Of a DNA stretch of 64,000 nucleotides, positions 56,101 through 64,000 are shown one piece after another (within the stretch, counting starts at the first letter, position 1; the number at the start of each line of letters is the position of its first letter). The position numbers were made by a program, and so were the translations under genes. The DNA comes from Dendrophyllia cribrosa (Eukaryota > Cnidaria > Anthozoa > Scleractinia > Dendrophylliidae), in NCBI GenBank assembly GCA_024195265.1, contig JAJLRJ010000007.1, forward strand, positions 6,592,058 to 6,656,057. The letters run 5' to 3'. The notes under the pieces are model-generated. The model searched no databases, was not told where the DNA came from, and worked only from the letters and a program-made list of their open reading frames with translations.

Positions 56101-59100
56101 CATGAACCAATCAGAACAGACACAGACAATCCCATGAACCAATCAGAACAGACACAGACAATCCCATAAACCAATCACAACAGTCACATACAATCCCATG
56201 AACCAATCAGAACAGACACAGACAATCCCATGAACCAATCAGAACAGACACAGACAATCCCATGAATCAATCAGAACAGACACAGACAATCCAATGAACC
56301 AATCAGAACAGACACAGACAATCCCATAAACCAATCACAACAGTCACATACAATCCCATGAACCAATCAGAACAGACACAGACAATCCCATGAACCAATC
56401 AGAACAGACACAGACAATCCCATGAACCAATCAGAACAGACACAGACAATCCCATGAACCAATCAGAACAGACACAGACAATCCCATAAACCAATCACAA
56501 CAGTCACATACAATCCCATGAACCAATCAGAACAGACACAGACAATCCCATAAACCAATCAGAACAGACACAGACAATCCTATGAACCAATCAGAACAGT
56601 CACAGACAATCCCATGAACCAATCAGAACAGACACAGACAATCCCATGAACCAATCAGAACAGACACAGACAATCCCATAAACCAATCACAACAGTCACA
56701 TACAATCCCATGAACCAATCAGAACAGACAGACAATCCCATGAACCAATCACAACAGACACAGACAATCCCATGAACCAATCAGAACAGACAGACAATCC
56801 CATGAACCAATCAGAACATGACGTAAATATGTAGTCAGTGCCAAGTCATAATAAGTTATTGGTTTTGGATTTCCTTCTGATTGGTTAATAAAGTGGCACA
56901 AGATATTTTAGCCAAATGCAACGATTCCACAAAGCAGAAGAGGATTACAGTTCATCAAATTTGATTTCGTGACAGGGGTCAAGAAAACGAAATCACCATT
57001 CTGGTGAAACTTTAACATTTTTAGCGATTACACACTGTATTATGTTTCTTTAGTTTTTGTTTGTTTCCTTTCATCCCTTTTGGTGATATTTTTTCTATCT
57101 ATTTCAAGATAATAGAGCCAGCATCATGCTCAAGGGTAAGGTAAGTCTTCACAAGTCTAATGGCTCACAACTGCCGGAGCTTAACCCGGTTTCTGTAGCA
57201 TGAAGTGACTTACCGGTAGAGTATTATCACTCCCTCTCGATGGGATGCTAGTCCATCGCAAGGTTACTCCCCAGCATTATGTCGCCGGTGCCCATTTATA
57301 CACATGGGTGGAGAGCGACAATGTGGAGCAAAGTTTCTTGTCTAAGGAAACAACATGACGGCAGAGATCAGGCTTGAACCACCGACCTTCAGATTGAAAG
57401 TCTGACACACTAACCACAAGACCGCCATGCCTCCACATCATGCTCATAACTGTCCCTTTAAAAAAGGGGGAGGTGAGGGAGGAGGGGGTAAAGGAAATCT
57501 AAATGTTAGCTCCATGGTTTAGGGTTTTTCTTTGTTCAAAGGTGTTACTTACAACTTCAACTTCAATGTCGTAGCAAGTTGTTCTCTTGTTCTCAGGTGT
57601 GTCCTTACTACAGAAACACAAAAAACACAAATTTAATACAGTCAACTCTAAGATGGACACCCTTGGAACCAGCTCTTGCTGTCTGCCTTGGAGAAATGTC
57701 TGCCTCAGAGAGAATTTAGGAACAGACAGTTAAATGAAATTTGGCTGGAACCAGTCAGTCACTGATGTCTGCCCTAGAGACTGACTGTAGTTACAATTCA
57801 ATTAAGGTGTAAGCACAGGTAAGATTGCTTAGCAGTTTTGGATAAATTTTTTTTTAGCCTGGATAAAGAAAAACAGTTTGGAAATACATGAGTATGTGTG
57901 GGGACACAAACTTTTGGGACACAAGGTGTAAACATCATAACAGCTACATTGTAACCTTCAGCTCTTTAGCTGTAAACTTCTCAAAGTTAACAAAAACATT
58001 TTATGTTGTTTTGTTGTTTATGTAATAATAAATAAAATATTCTTACCTTATAAGATGATGAATAACAATAGGATCAGGCGGCAATAACAAGGAACTTAAA
58101 CGTTGGGGAATCTCACTAAACTTCATGCGATTGCATTCAAAAATCTGAAAGAAAAAAGGATGTTAATATTCTCATATAAGTCACTTACAATTTCCTATGG
58201 ATTTTCTTTTTCAAGTACAAATTTTGGGGAAATTTGTGGTAACCCATTAACTTATTATTGTTAACAATGTCAACATTGGGGATAAAAGGATTAAAATGAT
58301 AGATGCAATGTCTGATACACCCTGCTTTTTTTGCCTGTTGTTTAGTTTCGTACAATCACCATCACAGACAGTAGTAGCCTGGCAGTAGGTACATGTACAT
58401 GTAAATTCTCACCTGTTGAAAGTATCTGTCGCAGTTTATGTACTCCCTCTCATGTGAGTCTTGCAAATTGTGACTCTGAAATTGATAAAATACCAGTAGA
58501 CATGAGTGATAAAATGCTGAGCATGGTGGTTTTAACACTGGGGTTGGTGAATGAAATCCTTCAGTGATAATTACATGTTATTTTCTTGTGGTGTTTTTTT
58601 TTTTTTAATTTTTAACAAAAGGAGATTGTCAAGGACATTTGTCTTTCTTGGAAGGGAGGTACACTTGAAAGTAAAGTTTTTAACCTCAGCTTGTATAGCA
58701 CCAACAGTGAGCCACTCAGTGGCAATGTGTATCTTTTAGCTTTCCATCTCTTTCATGCTAAAAACAAAACACAGGATCTGAGGTTCTTTCTTACCTTGAT
58801 GTACTGCCAGATAGCATTAACGATTACTGGTCTGGTCTGAGTGTGAATACCCATGAGACGTGCTAGCCTGGGATCTAGTTTGTACTGTGGAGGCTGATCA
58901 AAATATCAGAAAAAGTTAGGAAATTGAAAAACAGGAAGAATACAAGTGCTGACAGGAGTTGGGGTAAAAAAGGCCCTGATTACAGTACATGACACTGATA
59001 TGAACTAAATTCTCCTTGAGTCACACAAATGTACAGGTCATGAGAGAAAAGGAAATGGAGAATGATAAATAATATTGCCTTGATATTTTAACAACTTCTC

Positions 59101-59487
59101 TTAACCCTTTCACCACCACTGGCCGGTTTACCGGCCAAGAGAAAAGTCTCTGTAACCCCGGTGGCCGGTTTTCCGGCCAAACAAACAAGTTCCCTTCTTT
59201 TGAGAAAGACTGGACACTACATTCCTTATATGGAAAACTAATTTATGCAAGTGAAAGCACATGCTTTGAAAACAAAATGGCGGTCTGTTTTCACGAACAG
59301 GAGGACGAAAAAAGCATTGTAAATCGAACAAGAAAACTTCTCGCGCGATTTTTTTCGCCATTTTCGACAACAACCAAAGTGAAGTCAATAGTCAAGATCA
59401 AATTTTGACATGAATTCTAAGAGTTAAAAGAAAATATCTACACTATTGTTCAATCAATAATGCGCCGATCAATTCAAAACATCAACA

Positions 59488-59520
<33 letters not shown>

Positions 59521-62500
59521 GCATTTGAACTTTTGAAGATCGACTTGTTCAAATTCCCGCCCCGTTGGGCCAAAATGGCATTCAAATACCCCACCCTAGC
59601 ACTGGATTTGACTGTCAAATGCCCTTCCTAATGATAAAATGTTTTTAGTGAGATTAAAAAATACACTTTGCATTCACTTTTTCTGATTTATTCTAGCTAT
59701 TGTTTTCCTCGAGAATATACTCAACTGAACCGCGTATACTTTGCAACTGATATTTCACGGCACTCCTGTGGCATACCTGTGGTTCACGGTCTTGGGGATT
59801 TACTTTTCGACATTTTTTTATTTGAGTAATTTCTCGTGTGATCAACAAATATTGCAAAAATATTTAGCAACGCGGTTGATTCATTTTTGGAAGCGTTTTT
59901 TCCACGAGGTGAAAATTTATTATTCAAAACGCGTTTTACATCAACTGACAAATGTTTCCTTAAAGAATTTTCTGTTTGAGAGAGTTCATTTTGCAGTGTT
60001 TTTTTCTTTCAATCAATGGCCGTTTAAAATCTGCGTACATTTAATAGACTGGCACAGGACTGGCAATGCAGTCAGCCATTTTGACTTCGAAATCTAAAAC
60101 GCGTTGAATGGCAGTTGAATTTAACTTTTCATACAAACCTTCAAAAACACTGCAAAGCTTTGTCAGCCCATTTTACTAGCCATTCACTAACAAAAACGAT
60201 ATATTTTCCCCTTTAAATTGCTCCATGTTGAATCTGAACTGCTACTGCATGTGTTTGATAGGCGCCGGCCAAAAAAATATATATTTTTGAACACTTCCGG
60301 TTCAAATTCCCCACCCCACCCAGGCAAAGTCAAATTCCCCACCCCTGGGATGGCCTTTCACATCAAATTCCCGACTCCCCGGGCACAGAAAATGTTCAAA
60401 TACCCAGGGCATGTTTCGAATTGATCGGCGCATAACTGCTGAAGCCGTGGAAGACGTTTCAAGCCAACTGTGAACCATAAACAACAAGATATTCACTTAA
60501 ATGCAACAGCAATACTTTTAGACAGTCTTTACACAATGCGGTAAGAGTTATGCAGCATTTTCACTGGTTTTGTAAATGTTTTAAATGAAATAATGTTACT
60601 GTTTTAATGCATTTGTTTGCTATGAAATTATCTTTGCAGCGATGTATTTTTTAGTTACATAAAAAGTTTGCAATGCGCACTAGCTTCATTTTAAAAACTT
60701 GTATGCCATTTCTTGCTGAAAAATCGCCATTTTCAAAACAGCTGGTGTTCTGGGTACTTTTTGTTAAAAGCGTGCAGTGGTGAAAGGGTTAACTAGCACT
60801 ATACATGTAAGAACTACATGTATAATATTATGCCAGAAATCAATAAGGAGAATTTGCATTTTGAAACTGGAGCTTAAAGGGTTAACTGAATGACTAACCT
60901 GATAATCCAGCAAGAACATGATTGTACACTTCACGTTTTCTTCCCCTGGTCTTTTCACCTGCGAGTAATTAACAATAAAAGCAAACAAACAAATAAAAAC
61001 CTCAATGAAATTATAGCCTTCACTGAGCAAATTAATATTGATTAGGGAGTGATTCTTGAATGTCTGACCAATTTTGTAAAATGTCCGAACAAAATGGAGG
61101 TTTGAAAAGAGGTACATGTAAAGTAAGAAAAATTCTTTCTAGCACTGGAACAGTTTGCAAACAAATTGTGCTTTGACGTTTTCTGCCTGTTACAATACAA
61201 ATTAACACAAGAAAACAGAACACCATACACACGTACAGGAAAGGAGACAAACCTGAAACCCATCTGTTTCTTGGGTGGAACTTGTTCGATGCCACTGCAG
61301 AACAGAACAAAATATTTTGTTTATTGTTGACCATGGAAAATTGACTATCAACTTGATAAATTTATTCAATTCGATCTGGAATTTCAGGGCCACAAGTTTC
61401 TCAGTCATGTGACTGTTTAGTGTAATCCTCGTTACAGCAGTTTTCAATTGAGTGTCGTAAAACTAAAACCAAAGTAATTACTTTGACCAATCACAACAGA
61501 CGCAGACAATTCAATTAACCAATCAGAACTCGAAGAAATTACATGTAGCCAGCGCCAAGTGCGGGAAAACATGTGGAGTAAGTCACAATATTGGTTTTGG
61601 TTTTACTTCTGATTGGTTGATAAAGTGGCACTGGATTTTTAACCAATCGCAAAGCATAGCAATGCAAAACCAAAGCAATTGCGAATTACAGTACATGTAC
61701 ATGTACTTTCAACACTCAATTGAAAACTGCTTTAAACAAAATTGATTGATGAATTTATTTGTTCATTTATTTATCTGTAATGATAGCTATAACAGAATAT
61801 TAATGACACAAACAAGTAAAGAAGTAAAATGAAAAATAGAATGCACGATCACTACAACAAACCATTGAGAATGGCCGGATCTGGGTTTCCAGACCTAGAT
61901 CAGTATTAATATGTGAAGTGAAACAGCTAACTGATCCTTATGGCAGAAAAACAGAAGCCTTTGTTTTGCAAAGTGAAGTATTGGGCACTATTATATTCCA
62001 CTTATATTTTATTTGCTTCTGCTTTTGTTGTTCTGCTGTAAGAATCAGCAATTTCTTTTGTTTCAAAGAAGTAAAAGCACTGATTACCTCTACAAGGTGG
62101 TTATCTGGCCCATACAGCTCCCGATCTAACTCAATGACAAGACTCTTGAAGTATGTGGAGAATTTGCGCTTCTGCCTTGGACCATCTGTTTTGGGGGCTT
62201 GAGCCTGCCAATAAGAAATCATTTTTTTAAAAACAACCTCTTAAGGCTGGTTTTCACTAACGACGGAGTCGGAGTCGGAGTCGTAATCAGAAGCGCAGAG
62301 CGTTGTGATCTAGTGAAAATCAAACCGACGGAATCGGAAGAAGATTACGGAGTCATAAGCGGAATCGGAAGAAAATGGAACCGTTCTGATTCTTCCGACT
62401 CCGATTCCGTCGAGCTTATGACTCCGCTTCACCTCCGATTTTCGATTTTCACTAGGTCGGAAGCACTCTTACGACTCCGACTACGACTCTGACTCCGACT

Positions 62501-63936
62501 CCGTCGCCAGTGAAAACCAGCCTTTAACAACCTTAGATGTGCATGAAAACCGAAACCACTGCACACAATAAATCCAGTTTATCTCTAGCTGTGAAGACAG
62601 GTTGCTATAATAGTTAGTGCATAACACTTTCAATACAATTTTGAGTCCCAATATTTCCCATCATTTTGTTTCCCTTCTGGAGGCACTTCACAATGTTGCT
62701 CTCTACCAAGGTGTACTGATAAATAATTATGAACTGTAAAAAAAAAACCACAGAGTCTGGCTAAGACAAGAATTAAATCCAGCAGTAGAAAGCAAGGCTT
62801 CATGCTGTCAAAGTTACAAGAGATTTAAGCATGGTATGATCTGTCACACCTGCACCATAGTGGTTACAACCATGCATATACCTAAGGGTCAATTACATTG
62901 TAAATAAATGACATTTCCTGTCAAGTTTTGCATGACAACATAGACATCACCTCCTCTAAAAGTCGGCCCTCTACTCGCAATTCCCAAGAAGGGACAATGT
63001 TCTCTTCATCCTAAAAACAAATGTATGACTATTAATAGTGCAATTTTCCACTCTCAGAGGTATAAAATAGCAAAAAATATTGGGCTGTAAATATGTAAGA
63101 GTTTACTACATCTTCATGTTCCCAATTAGTGAGCTTCTGAAAGGATGACCAGATACCGTTCAAGCTAAAATTTAAACAACTTTAATAGTGAAAAATATCC
63201 AATACAACTTAACAGTAAAAATTAATACTGTTAAAAAGACAGAACAAAAAGAAAAGTTCCTGACTATCAACCTAGTAAATGGCCTAGTTCGCCACCAGTC
63301 ACTCACCGCAACACCGCAAAAAAAAATTACCGAACACCGCATCACCGCAAGAAAAGTCAATGAAACACCGTCACTGCAATATATATTTTTGTCAAGTTAC
63401 TTATAAATGAAAAAGTCTTAAGATTGGCGACCGGCAGTGTATTGAAGATTAACTAAACAGTATTGGACTGCATTTTGTTACAAATTAAACATAATGGTAT
63501 GTACTTTTCATAAATAAGTACGGAATAAATAACATATATAGAGGTTAAATAGGAAACGGCAACACCGGCAGATAATTTCGTTCCACTGAACACCGCAGAC
63601 TTTAAAGCACAAACATCACACTGTAGGGTTTGAGATCACCACAACACCGCATGGCCGCGTAAAAAAATGAGCAGCACTGCAACACTGCAAATCCTCAATG
63701 TCCCCCTCCAGAAGTTCATATGTTCCATTCCTGTCAGGGACCCATGCTCATGACATGATAAAATTAATACATCTTTCTCAGCTTAAAATCACGTTTGCAT
63801 TATAACTTTTTCAAACAACCAGGTCTTGTAGTTATGTAGTTTGTTGTTAAAAAGAATACAAAATGTAACTTACTTCATTCTCTGGTCTTGGCACATAGAA
63901 GTTAGTTGTCAGGTAAATTCTCAGCTTCTTCTTTTG
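53126..63936 (-). CDS. SMARCD1: SWI/SNF complex subunit SMARCD (BAF60), 5' end beyond the window
   Basis: Fourteen exons, 5' to 3' on the minus strand: 63874-63936, 62951-63010, 62088-62204, 61253-61294, 60899-60958, 58795-58893, 58413-58475, 58047-58144, 57553-57607, 55504-55584, 55313-55390, 54969-55013, 53739-53840, 53126-53179. All have GT-AG sites, and all junctions are phase 0 except 58047/57607 (split Ser). They give 338 aa, against about 515 for human SMARCD1, so roughly the first third is off the edge. Landmarks: [51 protein letters not shown], the SWIB domain ([18 protein letters not shown] to KFSEIPQRL), [24 protein letters not shown] and a C-terminal coiled coil [17 protein letters not shown]60 links transcription factors to the BRG1/BRM remodelling complex in the nucleus. 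One gene probably stands for vertebrate SMARCD1/2/3. The symbol is by homology only. Confidence 0.96.
53208..53678. mobile_element. CCAAT-rich MITE (family B) in SMARCD last intron, with a nested hairpin
   Basis: It starts GGTTTTCAATTGAGTGTCGA and ends ACGACACTCAACTGAAAAC. The interior has TGTGATTGGCCAAAAAATCT, AACCAATCAGAATTAAAACC, CGCTTGGCGCC and TGTTGTGATTGGCCAGAG. A second element occupies 53290-53426. Confidence 0.75.
53290..53426. mobile_element. 137-bp hairpin MITE, CCGGTTGTTCAAAAGGTGGA ends
   Basis: It starts GGCTCCGGTTGTTCAAAAGG and ends CTTTTGAACAACCGGGGCC. An inner inverted pair is TTATCCAGTGGATAG against CTATCCACTGGATAA-type words. It interrupts the family B element around it, so it is the younger of the two. 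No target duplication was found. Confidence 0.75.
55062..55285. mobile_element. CCAAT-rich MITE (family B) in a SMARCD intron
   Basis: CACGGTTTTCAGTAATTACT, GACCAATCACAACAGACGCA, AACCAATCAGAACTCGAAGC, GCCAAGCGCGGGAAAATGC, CTGATTGGTTGAGAAAGTGG and GCCAATCACAAAGCGTAGC occur in the family order. It ends about 30 bp before the exon at 55313-55390. Confidence 0.75.
55673..56935. repeat. 32-bp CCAAT-box minisatellite inside a family B MITE, SMARCD intron
   Basis: About 35 units of ACCAATCAGAACAGACACAG + ACAATCCCATGA (32 bp) run from about 55690 to 56815. They are flanked by the left (GACGGTTTTCACTCTGGCCA) and right (CTTCTGATTGGTTAATAAAG) parts of a family B MITE, so one internal segment of the MITE has multiplied. 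Blocks with ATAAACCAATCACAACAGTC and CACATACAATCC recur at regular distances, showing higher-order duplication. Each unit carries AACCAATCAG, which matches the NF-Y consensus. Confidence 0.95.
57240..57435 (-). mobile_element. tRNA-derived SINE (family 1), in a SMARCD intron
   Basis: On the minus strand: TGGAGGCATGGCGGTCTTGT, A-box-like TGTGGTTAGTGTGTCAGAC, B box GGTGGTTCAAGCC, then TGTTTCCTTAGACAAGAAAC and ATGTGTATAAATGGGCACCG. It matches 8317-8503 but is better preserved in the head. A GATGGGATGCTAGTCCATC-like stretch ends it. Confidence 0.85.
59101..60792. mobile_element. piggyBac-like MITE, TTAACCCTTTCACCAC termini, with nested element
   Basis: It starts TTAACCCTTTCACCACCACT and ends CAGTGGTGAAAGGGTTAA. 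TTAA followed by CCCTTT is a piggyBac-type end. Near the left end are palindromes GGCCGGTTTACCGGCC and GGCCGGTTTTCCGGCC. No transposase frame is present. The 976 bp from 59459 to 60434 are a second, nested element. It lies in the intron between SMARCD exons 60899-60958 and 58795-58893. Confidence 0.8.
59459..60434. mobile_element. Nested element with ATGCGCCGATCAATTC termini and a C-tract
   Basis: It starts ATGCGCCGATCAATTC and ends GAATTGATCGGCGCAT. Just inside the left end is a run of about 29 C, and near both ends are GGGCATTTGAAC/GTTCAAATACCC and CAAATTCCCGCCCC/CAAATTCCCC words. A partial relative with a longer C-tract lies at about 5930-6265. No coding sequence was recognised. Confidence 0.75.
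61436..61731. mobile_element. CCAAT-rich MITE (family B) in a SMARCD intron
   Basis: It starts AGCAGTTTTCAATTGAGTGT and ends ACACTCAATTGAAAACTGCT, so both termini are kept. The interior order is GACCAATCACAACAGACGC, AACCAATCAGAACTCGAAG, AGCGCCAAGTGCGGGAAAAC, CTGATTGGTTGATAAAGTGG, AACCAATCGCAAAGCATAGC. It is the most complete copy in the window. Confidence 0.85.
61836..61965. repeat. Fragment of the 1135-1843 element family
   Basis: TAGAATGCACGATCACTACA, CCATTGAGAATGGCCGGATC and GGGTTTCCAGACCTAGATCA match about 1325-1460 nearly base for base. Only this part of the element is present. Confidence 0.75.
62241..62527. mobile_element. Fold-back MITE, GGCTGGTTTTCACT ends, in a SMARCD intron
   Basis: It starts TTAAGGCTGGTTTTCACTAA and ends AGTGAAAACCAGCCTTTAA. 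The interior is a large imperfect hairpin of GGAGTCGGAGTCGG and CCGACTCCGATTCCG words. TTAA is present at both ends but offset by one T, so a TTAA target is probable rather than certain. It begins 37 bp upstream of the 62088-62204 exon in transcript terms. Confidence 0.8.
63732..63785 (+). mobile_element. Tail fragment of SINE family 3
   Basis: CCTGTCAGGGACCCATGCTC and ATGACATGATAAAATTAATA then CATCTTTCTCAGC match the tail at 28160-28230 and 27768-27815. No tRNA head is left. Confidence 0.6.
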
Positions 63937-64000
63937 CTAGAATAAAGCAAAAACCACTTTGATTAATAATTTCATAACTTTAAATTATGCTCCCATTTGT

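Noticed and set aside
55690..56815. CRISPR array suspected from regular 32-bp repeats
   Set aside because: There are no unique spacers; units are head-to-tail in an intron of an animal gene, derived from a MITE.
62199..62492. 97-codon frame with Glu/Ser/Asp repeats
   Set aside because: It is the GGAGTCGGAGTC hairpin of the MITE at 62241-62527, not a gene.

Overview
The window is AT-rich, intron-bearing animal DNA packed with short inverted-repeat transposons, SINEs and minisatellites. The deciding clue to the organism is a complete minicollagen gene (47337-49310). It has two mirror-image Cys-rich domains (CxxxCxxxCxxxCxxxCC), two polyproline stretches and 14 Gly-X-Y triplets. Minicollagens are nematocyst wall proteins found in Cnidaria (and the cnidarian-derived Myxozoa). 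The repeat content looks anthozoan, probably a stony coral, but the species cannot be told from the sequence alone.

Layout. 1-11.6 kb is intergenic and holds nested inverted-repeat elements, a dead LINE tail and a SINE. 11649-15742 (+) is a three-exon homologue of human C2orf69 (UPF0565), with a minisatellite and a fold-back element in its first intron. 16-20 kb holds minisatellites, including a 28-bp array of about 1.2 kb. 20382-22187 (-) is an intact single-exon type-B carboxylesterase (cholinesterase-like) with a signal peptide and a GPI-type tail. 22.2-38.8 kb is repeat-dominated. It contains a 4.2-kb inverted-repeat-bounded segment with a SAP-domain ORF, a 4.6-kb giant fold-back carrying two nested TTAA insertions, and a 105-bp satellite. 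38813-40591 (-) is a second, paralogous esterase whose signal peptide lies in another frame. 40.6-46.8 kb is gene-poor and has a Penelope-like retroelement tail. 46876-49500 (+) is the minicollagen gene with a plausible TATA box, a 5' UTR intron and a poly(A) signal. 49.6-53 kb is repeats, including a hammerhead-ribozyme-like motif. 53126-63936 (-) is the C-terminal two thirds of a SMARCD/BAF60 SWI/SNF subunit in 14 exons; the 5' part lies beyond the right edge. Its introns hold a 32-bp CCAAT-box minisatellite, a piggyBac-like MITE with another element nested inside, and a SINE.

The genes do not form one pathway: a mitochondrial-type hydrolase-fold protein, two secreted or membrane-tethered esterases, a nematocyst collagen and a chromatin remodeller lie side by side. 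Only the two esterases look related by duplication. The most informative signals are in the repeats. Several MITEs have clear target-site duplications (TTAA, 5-6 bp, 9 bp), two minisatellites carry transposons at definable positions, and one TTAA-type MITE family appears to have given rise to a satellite. I saw no clearly new gene system. The SAP-ORF element and the CCAAT array are the best candidates for something undescribed.
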